Shown here: positions 17,801 to 27,000 of the stretch, in pieces
Numbering within the stretch: position 1 is the first letter of the stretch
Layout: each line of letters opens with the position of its first letter
NCBI GenBank assembly: GCA_015061315.1
Contig: SUWV01000010.1
Span: 1-64,000 of the forward strand
DNA from: Lentimicrobiaceae bacterium
GTDB taxonomy: Bacteria > Bacteroidota > Bacteroidia > Bacteroidales > F082
Length of the DNA stretch: 64,000 nucleotides
Direction of reading: 5' to 3'
The notes under the pieces: generated by a model
Databases searched by the model: none
What the model was told of the DNA's origin: nothing
The model's input: only the letters and a program-made list of their open reading frames with translations
Made by a program: the position numbers and the translations under genes

Positions 17801-18124
17801 GATGTTTTAGTTGAAGGAAGCGGAGACTTTGAAAGCGAAGCTCATAGCTTAATTTCTGTTGTCATAGAAGGTTCTGTAGGCGAAATGCCGGTCTCATTAT
17901 ATGATGTATATCCAAATCCTGTTAAAGACATCTTGACAATAAAAGGTGAGAATATAAAACAAATTATGATCTTTAATTCCTTAGGTCAGATTGTCAGAAA
18001 AATGGATTGTAACGATAATACCGTTAAAGTCAATGTTGAGTCATTACAGAACGGAATGTATTTCGTTAATATCATTGATGGCAATGGTAATGTCAGAACA
18101 AGTAAGGTCTCAGTCATGAGATAA
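14894..18124 (+). CDS. Duplicated Omp28-like cell-surface protein with T9SS sorting domain
   Basis: A 1076-residue exported protein. The signal peptide (residues 1-20, ending KANAQ) is followed by two long tandem units offset by about 488 residues. Each unit begins with an Omp28-type thioredoxin-like segment, RNVLIEEFTGRKCVNCPLGH (Cys45/Cys48) and RNVIIEEFTGRNCPNCPNGH (Cys533/Cys536). Each ends with a beta-rich module containing DKYGN-TTWEL and DGICC motifs. The last 75 residues (DVYPNPVKDILTIKG onward, with NGMYFV and a terminal KVSVMR) form a type A T9SS sorting signal, implying export through T9SS. I prefer the ATG at 14894, which gives a clean signal peptide, over the GTG at 14867. Ligand or substrate unknown. 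Confidence 0.85.
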   Translation: MKRFTFLMCVLIMSFFKANAQEPQYVSKEVQKRNVLIEEFTGRKCVNCPLGHVQAKVIEEAYPGRVWAINLHGGYYSSLDYPNLNTAICDTIGMYFNPVSFPSAIVNRQTASPLMNYNTQWRPAVDEQVAQTAEVNVAGQVAINPLTRVATVTVELYYTANSATDVNYLNVFMLQDSIVGSQSGAGSNPDQAIGDGDYLHMHVLRDNVTPFWGDEIKTTTEGSFVTKTYEYEIPEVIGNPNGVDVIMENLSFVAFVTEKYHGAGTRPIINVNKLHTLIATDESVLPYLTEVKPKYAVECSSNRTFEMVVQNSGKEDITSIKFELSVDNRNPFEYLWEGNIPSNQTAIIDKDVRIPLGEHNLTVKVLEANGVKFDVEKTITIIGEDWTDVIIEGEQEEFTIEIAQDKYGNQTTWELVASDYTVLKSGGPYSTLLSGTGTKVHTEKVTLSSGDCVKFIINDQIGDGICCTYGEGYYKIIDSKGNVIVDGDGAFGNQASHVLSVMNEGDIVIEPEFVSTEVMKRNVIIEEFTGRNCPNCPNGHLISSGIVKANPGRVWSMGIHSGYFTPNTYPNFQTDISATFMDPYDDVEGGLGLPAAVINRTTDEAISRSQWEPTTTGILQETAECNVAGHVVIDPITRVATITAEVYYTANSDDSTNYLTIVMLQDSIAGQQAYGNTNPEQDLGNDLYCHMHVLRDVITADWGDEIAPATQGSLIKKSYEYQIPEIIGDTNGVIVDLDNISFLAFVTEKYQGISTKPILNANKLTVEQNTNESVSPYIVEVIEETGIFCSNDRTFKTYIKNVGTSELTSVKFNTFINGSDKKEHTWTGNLKPNEEARFDIELELPFGNNKVKIKIVEANDTKFTYERIVEAVCDEWATVGTGCVPTVPLTIEILQDKYGNHTTWELLASDNTVVASGGPYKYLPDADTMMHSVNVEVEPDCYKFVIYDSFGNGICCDDGDGYYRILVNYDVLVEGSGDFESEAHSLISVVIEGSVGEMPVSLYDVYPNPVKDILTIKGENIKQIMIFNSLGQIVRKMDCNDNTVKVNVESLQNGMYFVNIIDGNGNVRTSKVSVMR

Positions 18125-18144
18125 TAGAACTGACTCAAAATAGA

Positions 18145-18180
18145 AAACGCCTCGCTGAAATTTCAACGAGGCGTTTCTTT
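18145..18180. terminator. Intrinsic terminator, probably bidirectional
   Basis: A perfect 10-bp stem, AAACGCCTCG (18145-18154) with CGAGGCGTTT (18167-18176), has a 12-base loop and is followed by T-rich sequence on the plus strand and preceded by A-rich sequence. It separates the convergent Omp28-like and pyrF genes. Confidence 0.85.
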
Positions 18181-18207
18181 ATTTAGACAACATACATTGT
18201 TCTTAGT

Positions 18208-18250
18208 TCATTGTCAATTGTCAATTGTTAATTGTTAATTGTTAATTGTT
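18208..18250. repeat. Heptamer tandem repeat overlapping the pyrF 3' end
   Basis: Near-perfect 7-nt units, CAATTGT and TAATTGT. The last codons and stop of pyrF lie inside, so the C-terminal QLTINN of PyrF is repeat-encoded. Confidence 0.9.
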
Positions 18251-19049
18251 CCGCCATTTGTTCTTGAAGTTTTCTAGCTTCTTCGGCTGCTTTTTCTGCG
18301 AAGTCTTTTTCTTTAGAAGCGTAGATGATGCCTCTTGAAGAGTTGACTATCAATCCGCATTCTTTATTTAATCCGTATTTTGCTACTGCTGCCAAGTCGC
18401 CACCCTGAGCTCCAACGCCTGGAACTAACAAGAAGTGATTTGGTAACATCTTTCTAATCTCGCCTAATTCCTCAGGATGTGTAGCACCAACAACATACAT
18501 CATCTTATTGTCGTCAGCCCAAGTACTTGATTTAGCGAGGACTTCTTTATAAAGTTCATGGTCATTTACATTGAGATATTGGAAGTCTTTAGAACCTTTG
18601 TTAGAAGTGAGAGCTAACAAGATAACCCATTTATCTTCAAAACCTAAGAATGGTTCTACGGAGTCTAATCCCATATAAGGAGCCACTGTGATAGCATCGC
18701 TGCTCATTGTCTCGAAAAACGCTCTTGCGTAGTTGGCTGATGTGTTGCCGATGTCGCCTCTCTTAGCGTCAGCGATGACGAAAATCTCAGGATAATTAGC
18801 CTTGATATATTTTATGGTCTTGTCTAAACTCTCCCAGCCTTTTGCTCCATAAACTTCATAGAAAGCAGTGTTAGGCTTGTATGCTATTGTGTATTGTGCT
18901 GTTGCGTCGATGATGCTTTTGTTAAATTCAAAAACGGGATCTTCACATTCTAAAAGATGCTGTGGAATCTTGTTGATGTCGGTGTCTAAACCAACACAAA
19001 GAAATGATTTCTTTGCAAAGATTTGTTCTACTAATTGTTTTTTGTTCAT
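18228..19049 (-). CDS. pyrF: Orotidine 5'-phosphate decarboxylase (type 2)
   Basis: Final step of UMP synthesis, decarboxylating OMP. The 273-residue length and the sequence [19 protein letters not shown], with the catalytic lysine/aspartate segment [20 protein letters not shown], place it in the longer PyrF type 2 group found in Bacteroidota. [11 protein letters not shown] and [11 protein letters not shown] near the C-terminus are the phosphate-binding segments. The last residues, AEQLTINN, derive from the heptamer repeat at the 3' end and are unlikely to be functional. It is the last gene of the porE-like/purM/prfA/pyrF run. Confidence 0.95.
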   Translation of the reverse strand: MNKKQLVEQIFAKKSFLCVGLDTDINKIPQHLLECEDPVFEFNKSIIDATAQYTIAYKPNTAFYEVYGAKGWESLDKTIKYIKANYPEIFVIADAKRGDIGNTSANYARAFFETMSSDAITVAPYMGLDSVEPFLGFEDKWVILLALTSNKGSKDFQYLNVNDHELYKEVLAKSSTWADDNKMMYVVGATHPEELGEIRKMLPNHFLLVPGVGAQGGDLAAVAKYGLNKECGLIVNSSRGIIYASKEKDFAEKAAEEARKLQEQMAEQLTINN

Positions 19050-19061
19050 GATGTTATTTTT

Positions 19062-19151
19062 AAGTCAACAAGTCAACGAGTCAACAAGTCAACGAGTTAT
19101 TATTCATTATTAACTATTAATTGTTAATTGTTAATTGTCAATTGTTAATTC
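19062..19151. repeat. Octamer then heptamer arrays between pyrF and prfA
   Basis: GTCAACAA and GTCAACGA alternate in the octamer part (19062-19098). TAATTGT and CAATTGT units follow (19112-19151). The prfA stop codon (19145-19147) is inside the heptamer array, so both classes sit side by side in one 95-bp gap. Confidence 0.9.
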
Positions 19152-20215
19152 TCCTTAAGTCGTTCTGCGTTTTCTGCCATCTGTAGTTTTTCTATAATCT
19201 CGTTGATATCGCCGTCAATTATAGCTTGGAGATTATAAATTGTCAAGTTGATACGATGATCGGTGACGCGTCCTTGTGGATAGTTGTATGTCCTGATTTT
19301 AGCAGAGCGGTCGCCAGTAGATACCATAGTCTTCCTCTGCGAGGCTATGCTTTCCAAGTATTTGTTATATTCTCTTTCGTAGAGACGAGTCCTGAGTACT
19401 TTCATAGCAGTGGCGAGGTTCTTAATCTGTGATTTCTCGTCCTGACAAGAAACTACTATGCCGCTCGGAATGTGTGTCAATCTGACTGCAGAATATGTAG
19501 TGTTGACCGACTGTCCTCCAGGACCTGATGCGCAGAATGTCTCTTTACGTATATCTTTCTCATTGAGTTCTACGTCGAACTCTTCTGCTTCAGGGAGAAC
19601 CACGACGGAAGCTGCTGAGGTATGTATTCTGCCTTGAGTTTCGGTCTTAGGCACACGCTGAACGCGATGCACTCCCGACTCGAATTTAAGCAGTCCGTAG
19701 GCTCCGTCGCCGATGACGTTGAATACAATCTCTTTAAAACCTCCAGCTGTTCCCTCGTTCATTTCGACGAGTTCTATCTTCCAGCCTTTTGTCTCGCAAT
19801 ATCTTATATACATTCTGTAAAGGTCTCCTGCGAATATCGATGCTTCGTCGCCGCCTGTTCCTGCACGAATTTCCATGACAGCATTTTTATCATCGGTAGG
19901 ATCTTTAGGAATGAGCATCACACGAATCTCTTCAACAAGAGTCTCGCATCTTTGTTCAGCTGCTTCTAACTCTTCTTGTGCCATCTCGCGTATATCATCG
20001 TCTTTCTCGTTCTTCAAAATCTCGCGTGCTTCTTCAATATTAGCTAAGAGATTTTTATATTCTTTGAATGCAGCGACGATAGGTTCTAAATCTTTATAGT
20101 CCTTGTTGATCTTGACGAAACGTTTCATGTCGCCGATGATCTCAGGGTCGTTGAGTTGTTCACCGAGTGCTTCCCATTTGGTTTTGATATCTTCTAACTT
20201 ATCAATGATTTCCAT
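19145..20215 (-). CDS. prfA: Peptide chain release factor 1
   Basis: Recognises UAA and UAG and triggers peptide release on the ribosome. The 356-residue protein has the helical domain 1, the GTGGDEASIFAGDLYRMY segment, and the catalytic loop with the universal GGQ motif in ASGPGGQSVNTTYSAV, whose glutamine is the usual methylation site. The RF1 anticodon tripeptide region is in RVPKTETQGRIHTSAA, which is RF1-like (PxT) rather than RF2-like (SPF). It lies 19 bp downstream of purM and is probably co-transcribed with it. Confidence 0.95.
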   Translation of the reverse strand: MEIIDKLEDIKTKWEALGEQLNDPEIIGDMKRFVKINKDYKDLEPIVAAFKEYKNLLANIEEAREILKNEKDDDIREMAQEELEAAEQRCETLVEEIRVMLIPKDPTDDKNAVMEIRAGTGGDEASIFAGDLYRMYIRYCETKGWKIELVEMNEGTAGGFKEIVFNVIGDGAYGLLKFESGVHRVQRVPKTETQGRIHTSAASVVVLPEAEEFDVELNEKDIRKETFCASGPGGQSVNTTYSAVRLTHIPSGIVVSCQDEKSQIKNLATAMKVLRTRLYEREYNKYLESIASQRKTMVSTGDRSAKIRTYNYPQGRVTDHRINLTIYNLQAIIDGDINEIIEKLQMAENAERLKEN

Positions 20216-20234
20216 CTTGGTAGGTTAATTTTTA

Positions 20235-21401
20235 TTAATATTCAAAGGTTCCAAATTCACTCTTTATTGTTAGTTGTTTCTTTTCTGATGCTTCAACATG
20301 ACCTACTATCTGAGCTTCGATATTGAAGTCTTTAGCGATCTGTATCATTTCTTCAGCGGCTTTCTCATTGGTATAAATCTCGAGACGATGTCCCATGTTA
20401 AATACCTTATACATTTCTTTCCAGTCGGTTCCCGATGATTCTTGTATCATGCGGAAGAGTGGAGGAAGCGCGAACATATTGTTTTTCACAATATGTAAGT
20501 CTTTAGTGAAGTGAAGCACTTTTGTCTGAGCGCCGCCACTGCAATGTATGATCCCGTTGATTTGTTTTCTGAAATTATTTAAAATAGGGACCATCATAGG
20601 GAGATAAGTGCGGGTAGGGGAGAGGATGAGTTTTCCTACGTCGACGCCTTCCACTTCTGTGGCTTCTGTCAAAGTGTGAGGACCAGAATAAATCAAGTCT
20701 TCTGGTATTGAATGGTCGTAGCTTTCAGCGTATTTCTCTGCGAGATAATGACCTAAGACATCATGACGTGCTGAGGTGAGACCGTTGCTGCCCATGCCTC
20801 CGTTGTAGCTGTCTTCGTATGTAGCCTTGCCTGAAGAGGCGAAACCAACGATGACATCGCCAGCTTTGATATTATTTTCTATGACATCGTCTTTTCTCAT
20901 GCGAGCTGTCACTGTGCTGTCGACGATGACGGTTCTTACTAAGTCGCCTACGTCGGCAGTCTCTCCGCCAGTGAGATATATGCCTACGCCGAGAGAACGT
21001 AACTTGGCGAGAAATTCTTCAGTGCCGTTGATGATAGCAGAGATGACTTCGCCAGGAATGAGGTTCTTGTTACGGCCTATAGTCGATGAAAGCAACATCT
21101 TGTCTGTGGCTCCGACACATAATAAGTCATCGGTGTTCATTACGATAGCGTCTTGAGCTATGCCAGCCCATACCGACAAATCGCCTGTCTCTTTCCAATA
21201 AAGATAAGCTAATGACGATTTTGTTCCTGCGCCATCAGCGTGCATGATGTTACAATATTCATCATCGCCACCTAAGATGTCTGGAATGATTTTACAAAAG
21301 GCATTAGGATATAATCCCTTATCTAAATTTTTTATTGCATTGTGAATGTCTTCTTTCTCTGCAGAGACACCACGAAGTTGATAACGCTTTTCTACTGCCA
21401 T
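20235..21401 (-). CDS. purM: Phosphoribosylformylglycinamidine cyclo-ligase (AIR synthase)
   Basis: Converts FGAM to AIR with ATP in purine synthesis. The 388-residue protein has the PurM segments DGAGTKSSLAYLYWK near residue 55, NTDDLLCVGA, LTGGETADVGD (about 150) and the phosphate/ATP-binding VGFASSGKATYEDSYNGGMGS region. The later segment KLILSPTRTYLPMM also matches. The length is that of the Bacteroidota form, somewhat longer than the E. coli enzyme. Its ATG shares one base with the stop of the PorE-like gene (TAATG), implying translational coupling. Confidence 0.92.
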   Translation of the reverse strand: MAVEKRYQLRGVSAEKEDIHNAIKNLDKGLYPNAFCKIIPDILGGDDEYCNIMHADGAGTKSSLAYLYWKETGDLSVWAGIAQDAIVMNTDDLLCVGATDKMLLSSTIGRNKNLIPGEVISAIINGTEEFLAKLRSLGVGIYLTGGETADVGDLVRTVIVDSTVTARMRKDDVIENNIKAGDVIVGFASSGKATYEDSYNGGMGSNGLTSARHDVLGHYLAEKYAESYDHSIPEDLIYSGPHTLTEATEVEGVDVGKLILSPTRTYLPMMVPILNNFRKQINGIIHCSGGAQTKVLHFTKDLHIVKNNMFALPPLFRMIQESSGTDWKEMYKVFNMGHRLEIYTNEKAAEEMIQIAKDFNIEAQIVGHVEASEKKQLTIKSEFGTFEY

Positions 21402-23863
21402 TACTTTTCCTTATTAAAAATTAACTTCATGCTGTTGGTGTCGAACTCATAATCTCCAAATTGTTTTAGAGTTTCTTGACCTATCAGCCAATCTGTTTTT
21501 AAATTGTTATATACTGTTACTTTTATATTCTGTACGCTACGATCTGCGATGTGCATCTCTCTGATAACGAACTGAGCTCTGTCGGCTACAGCTCCTACCT
21601 TGATGATTCTGTCGATATTGTCACCGATGAAATCGTCTTTGGTAATAATACCGTCGTTCAGCAATTCCATCACTTTTCTTTGCGATACGCCAAATCCGAA
21701 GTTCTGGTTGTAGGTAATATTTTCCGTATACGCATTGACGATTGCTTTAAATGTCATGAAACCTTGTTTGTCCATTACGATATTTACTACGTTATCTTCA
21801 GGTCTCAATTCTACATTAGCCATCTGATCATCGCTGATGTCTTCTCGTGGTACGTAGTCCTTGCTTATGACCTTGAACTCCGTTCTACGATTAAGTTGAT
21901 GCGCATATTCCTGGACTTCTTTCGGAAGGCTATTGATGTAATCTTCAGTGAGTTTCGTTCCAGCTGTTATGACGTAATCTTTATATCTGTAATCTTTATG
22001 TAATGTTCTAGGCACTCTTTCACCGTAGCCTTTGGCTTTAAGTCTATACGGGTCGATACCTCTGATGACAAGATAATCGCATACCGATTGAGCACGTTTT
22101 TGAGATAATATGTCGTTACTTTCGTGACTGTCTCTGTTGTCGGTATGTGAGCCTAACTCGATGGTGATGTTAGGATTTACCTGTAACATCTCGATGAGAC
22201 CTCGTAACGAGTCTTCAAACTGAGGTTGCAACTCCCATTTTGCCAAGTCGTATAAAATGTCAGGCAAGACGACAGGATTGTCAGGAATGGTATTTATCTG
22301 ATATTCTTTTGTGATGTCTTGACTTGTCTCAAAGCCTGCAGTGCTGATAGTATCGGTGAAGACGAAATAATTTTTCTTGTTGATAGTTAATATATAAGTC
22401 TCGTCGGCTTTTATTTGTGAGTTGGTGAACATAAATGCTCCAGTCTCGCTACTTTTGGTAGAGAATTTTGAACCGCTTAAACTGTTTATTACTATGTCGG
22501 CTCCTTCAACAAATTGCAAGCTGTTCTGGTTTTTGACAGTTCCGCTCAGAGTGAATACGACAGGCGGTTCGATGAAGTAATATATGTCGTCGTCTAATCC
22601 GTTTCGAGTATCTCTGTTGCTGATGAAGAAGCCTCTTTCTTCTGTTTGGTGGAATGTTATTCCGTAGTCGTTACCTATTGAGTTGAAAGGATGTTTGAGG
22701 TTTACAGGTTCAGTCCATTCTCCCAAGGAGTCTAAAGTGGTGACGAAAATATCCAAGCCTCCCATTCCGCCGTGACCGTTTGATGCGAAATAAAGAGTGC
22801 TGTCGTTTCTCATATAAGGGAACATCTCATCGCCTTGAGTATTGATGATGTCGCCTAAGTTTCTTGGGCGACCGAATTTGTCGTTTTTGCTTTCTCTTTC
22901 AGAGATCCAGATGTCTTTACCACCATAGCCGTTCTTCCTTTCTGATGCGAAGAATAATATGAGCTCGTCGCTCGACAGTGTAGGGTGACCAATAACATCT
23001 AATGAATCGATGGTAATGATTTCTACTGTCTCAGGATCGCTCCATGTGCTTCCTGAGCGTGAGGATTTCATGATTTGGCATCCTGAGGCTCTTTTCTTGT
23101 GGTTAGGACAGCGTGTGAAATACATCGTTGAAAACGACTTGTTTATAAATGGCATACCTTCGCTGCCTTCTGAGTTGATGCCTTCTTCATCGGCTAATAC
23201 AACATCTTCCCATTCGCCTTGTTTGTTTTGACGAGAGACATAGAAGTCGGAGAAATGTTGTCCTGTGATAGCGTCTTTTTCCTTCGACACTCCGTCTTCT
23301 CTTGTTGAAGCGAAAATGATTTCGTTGTAATTGTTCGATGTCCAAGCTACGCCTAACTCCGACGAGCGTGTGTTGAGTTTCTTTATACGAGTCACCTCAT
23401 ATCGTGTCGGAGCTTCAAGCCATTGTTGTATGTTCTGTATGTCTTCTAATGCCTTGACGCCTCTTGTGTCGTCTGGCACTAACTCATTATATTTGGCATA
23501 TTGAATGGCAGCGTCCTCGTATTTCTTATTTCTTTTTAAGGCTTCTGCGTAATAGTAATAAATTATAGGTTCTCTTTTGGGGTAGTCGGTTTTAAGCAGA
23601 CGTTTGTAATGCGACTCTGCTAACTTAGTTGCTTCGGTAAGTCGATAACATTCCGCAAGTTGATAAGTAATATATTCTTTATCGTCTTCGCGTTTTTTCT
23701 TATTTGTTTTCTTTAAGGCTTTCTTATATCGTTCGATAGCAGTGTTATATTGCTTACGTTCAAAAGCGATGTCGGCTGACTTGCAGACTTTTCTTTGAGC
23801 TACTGCAGGTTGAATAGAGAATGCTAATACGATTATAAATGTGAAAATTATCTTCTTTATCAT
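21401..23863 (-). CDS. PorE-like OmpA protein (TPR, beta-propeller, CRD, OmpA) with C-terminal retropepsin-like domain
   Basis: An 820-residue exported protein. Order: signal peptide (1-23); TPR helices (about 30-130); PD40 beta-propeller repeats (about 170-430, with SSDELILFFASERK and DSTLYFASNGHGGMGGLDI); a carboxypeptidase-regulatory-like domain (436-525); and an OmpA peptidoglycan-binding domain (535-667, IELGSHTDNRDSHESN). This is the layout of PorE (PG1058) of the type IX secretion system, which anchors the machine to peptidoglycan. Unusually, residues 691-820 resemble a clan AA aspartic protease (MELLNDGIITKDDFIGD, FVIREMHIADRSVQNIKVTV, WLIGQETLKQFGDYEFD) but have FGFGVS (722-727) where the catalytic DTG should be. 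It heads the operon with purM. Confidence 0.8.
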   Translation of the reverse strand: MIKKIIFTFIIVLAFSIQPAVAQRKVCKSADIAFERKQYNTAIERYKKALKKTNKKKREDDKEYITYQLAECYRLTEATKLAESHYKRLLKTDYPKREPIIYYYYAEALKRNKKYEDAAIQYAKYNELVPDDTRGVKALEDIQNIQQWLEAPTRYEVTRIKKLNTRSSELGVAWTSNNYNEIIFASTREDGVSKEKDAITGQHFSDFYVSRQNKQGEWEDVVLADEEGINSEGSEGMPFINKSFSTMYFTRCPNHKKRASGCQIMKSSRSGSTWSDPETVEIITIDSLDVIGHPTLSSDELILFFASERKNGYGGKDIWISERESKNDKFGRPRNLGDIINTQGDEMFPYMRNDSTLYFASNGHGGMGGLDIFVTTLDSLGEWTEPVNLKHPFNSIGNDYGITFHQTEERGFFISNRDTRNGLDDDIYYFIEPPVVFTLSGTVKNQNSLQFVEGADIVINSLSGSKFSTKSSETGAFMFTNSQIKADETYILTINKKNYFVFTDTISTAGFETSQDITKEYQINTIPDNPVVLPDILYDLAKWELQPQFEDSLRGLIEMLQVNPNITIELGSHTDNRDSHESNDILSQKRAQSVCDYLVIRGIDPYRLKAKGYGERVPRTLHKDYRYKDYVITAGTKLTEDYINSLPKEVQEYAHQLNRRTEFKVISKDYVPREDISDDQMANVELRPEDNVVNIVMDKQGFMTFKAIVNAYTENITYNQNFGFGVSQRKVMELLNDGIITKDDFIGDNIDRIIKVGAVADRAQFVIREMHIADRSVQNIKVTVYNNLKTDWLIGQETLKQFGDYEFDTNSMKLIFNKEK

Positions 23864-23902
23864 ATAATATCCTTTTTACAAAAGGTAACGTAATTATCTT
23901 TA

Positions 23903-23910
23903 CAAAAGTA
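23903..23910 (-). promoter_or_regulatory. Promoter -7 box for the PorE-like/purM/prfA/pyrF run
   Basis: Minus-strand TACTTTTG fits TAnnTTTG and predicts a start near 23897, about 34 bp before the ATG. No clear -33 element is seen. Confidence 0.5.
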
Positions 23911-23967
23911 TAAAAAAAAACGATATGAATATTAAAAACAATGAAAAACTATAGGCACTTAATTTTA

Positions 23968-24063
23968 CATTGTTCATTGTAAATTGTTCATTATAAAAAA
24001 GAGCTCCTGAATTATCAGAAGCTCTCTTAACTTTAGCCTTTAGTCTTTCGACTTTAGCCTTTT
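23968..24063. repeat. Heptamer arrays flanking the secDF terminator
   Basis: ACATTGT, TCATTGT, AAATTGT and TCATTAT units occupy 23968-23995. CTTTAGC, CTTTAGT, CTTTCGA and CTTTAGC units occupy 24029-24063. Both have 7-nt periods, with the terminator hairpin between them. Confidence 0.75.
23995..24024 (-). terminator. Intrinsic terminator of secDF
   Basis: On the minus strand GAGCTTCTGA, a 4-5 base loop, and TCAGGAGCTC form a 10-bp stem with one G-T wobble, followed by six T residues (24000-23995). It lies about 40 bp past the secDF stop. Confidence 0.85.
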
Positions 24064-24064
24064 A

Positions 24065-27000
24065 TTATTTTCTTTTTTTATCAGCTACTTGTTCTAATTC
24101 TTCATCGTATTTTTTACCTTTGAATAAGGCGTATGCCAAAGGTGATGCGATGAACAATGATGAGAATGTACCTGCTAACATACCGACTAACAATGCGAAT
24201 ACGAAGCCACGGATTGTCTCACCACCGAAGATGAATATAGCTAACAATACAACGATTGTGGTACCAGATGTGTTGATTGTACGTAACAATGTGCTGTTGT
24301 TTGCGCTGTTGAAACGTTCTTTCCAACCTCTCTTAGGGAATAATGTGACGTTTTCACGTACACGGTCGAAGATAACCACTGTGTTGTTGATTGAATAACC
24401 GATGATAGTCAAGATAGCTGCGATGAATGATTGGTTGACTTCCATTGTGAATGGTAAGATGTTATTGAATAATGAATACATACCAATTACTAACAATGTG
24501 TCGTGTGCCAAACATACTATACTTGATAAACCATATTGCCATCTTCTGAAACGGATAGCGATGTATGCGAACATAACAACGAGAGAGATGATAACTGCAA
24601 TGAATGCCTTGCGTGTCACGTCGTCAGCTACTGTAGCACCGACTTTTTGTGAGCTCAAGATGCCGAGTAATACGTTGCTCTTGTCAGAGTCTGTTGTGAA
24701 TTGTTCGTATGTCATTTCTGTGTTATAAAGACCTTTAAGACCTTCGTAGATGAGACCTTGAATTTCTTGGTCTACTTCAGGATGATTGTCGTTGATCTTA
24801 TATGCTGTTGTTATCTTGACTTGACGGCTTGGTCCGTATGTCTTTACTTCAGGGACTTCAGCTTTAAATTCGTCTATGCTTGTTAAAGCATCACGTACTT
24901 CATTAACTGTTACGTCTTTGTCGAAACGAACTACATAGTTACGACCACCTTTGAAGTCGATACCTAAGTTCAAACCGCGTACTGCTAATGAACCGATGCT
25001 GATAACGATGAATACGCCAGCGATGATAGCAGCTTTCTTACCGAAGTTGATAAAGTCGAATGAAGTGTTCTTTAAGAAGTTACGTGTTGCATTATTTGAG
25101 AAGCTGATGTTCTTGTCTTTCTTCAACCAGCCTTCAAATACCAAACGAGTGATGAATAATGATGTGAACAATGATGTTGCGATACCAATCATCAATGTTG
25201 TTGCGAAGCCTTGAACAGGACCTGTACCGAACTTGAACAATACGAATGCTGTCAAGAATGTGGTGATGTTACCGTCTAAGATAGCTGAATAAGCTGCTTT
25301 GTAACCGTCAGCGATAGCTGTTCTTAAACCTTTGCCTGCGCGTAATTCTTCTTTGATACGTTCGAAGATGATGACGTTAGAGTCGACAGCCATACCGAGG
25401 GTGAGGACGATACCAGCGATACCAGGTAATGTTAATACTGTTCCGAATGATGCTAACACACCGAACATGAAGAATATGTTGACTAACAATGCGATGTCGG
25501 CTGCGATACCAGCTTTGCTGTAGAAGAACAACATATAGATAAGTACTAAGATGAAAGCGATCACGAATGACCAGAGACCTGAGTTGATAGCTTCTTGACC
25601 TAATGAAGGACCTACAACGTTTTCTTCGAGTATTCTTGCTGGAGCAGGTAATTTACCAGCTTTCAAGATGTTTGCCAAGTCTTGTGCTTCTTCAACGCTC
25701 ATGTCGCCGCCAGAGATTGATGAACGACCGCTTGGGATTTCATCGTTGACAACAGGATATGAATATACATAGTCGTCGAGGACGATAGCTACTTGTCTTC
25801 CAATGTTTTCGCCTGTTAAGCGTTTCCATGCTTTAGCACCTTCGCTGTTCATTTGGATTGTGACTTCAACGCGACCGTTTGGATCGTAGTCTTGACGTGC
25901 GTCAACGATTACTTCGCCGCCGAGAGCTGCTTTGTTTTCGCGTGATGTCTTCAAAGCTACGAGGTCGATATATTCTGTACCGTCTTCTGCAACATTAGGT
26001 TTTACACACCATGCAAATTTAACGTTACGTGGGAAAACGCTTTTTACTTGTTTGAGCATTCTGTTGATGTTAGCAGTGTCTTTCACTAAAGCCATACCAA
26101 CGCGTGCTGTTTGTGCAGGATATGTCTGACCTACTTCGTTTTGATAGTATGAAGGTGTTAAGTAGTTGTATAATGGATAGTTGGCTCTCATTTCTTCTAA
26201 TGCTTCATCTTGTGCTGCATTTAAAGAGTCGTTAGCTAAAAGAGCAGGTTCGTCTTCTGTCTTAGCTTCTTTTACTTCTTCTTTTCCTTCTGTTTCTGTT
26301 AATTCAGCATTAGCTTTGTTGATTTCTGCAAGACGGCTGTTAGCTTGGTCGAAATACTCATAGAGTTCTGTGAAGTTGTATGTCTCCCAGAATTCCAATT
26401 GTGCTGTACCTTGTAAGAGTTTACGAACACGTTTAGGATCTTTGATACCTGGAAGTTCGACGAGGATACGTCCTGAGTTTTCTAATTTTTGGATATTTGG
26501 TTGTGCTACACCGAAACGGTCGATACGAGTTCTTAAGATTTGGTATGAACGATCAATTGCGCTATTTGTTTCGTCTTTGATGACGCTTAATACTTCGTCA
26601 TTTGTTGAATTGACGGTGATGCCTTTGTCTTTGAACTCAAACAAGAAGATAGGTGCTAACTTAGCGTTAGGATCTAATTGTTGGTAAGCGTCACCGAATA
26701 AATCTACGAAATCTCTTTGGCTGTTAAGATGTTGTTCGTTAGCTATTCTTAAAGCTTCAACGAAAACAGGATCTGTGCTGTGACCTGAAAGAACTTGGAT
26801 GATGTCTGGAACAGAGACTTCCATCATGACGTTCATACCGCCTTTAAGGTCGAGACCTAAATTGATTTCCATTTCTTTTGCTTGACGATAAGTTTGTCCG
26901 AAGATAGGATAAACCTTAACTGTGCTCATTGAGTCTAAGTAATAAGTCTCTCTTGCACCTTGAATAGAGTCTAACAAATAATCGTAAGCATTTTGATTTC

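Noticed and set aside
18208-19151. Possible CRISPR array
   Set aside because: Repeat units are 7-8 nt and contiguous without spacers; no cas genes are present in the window.
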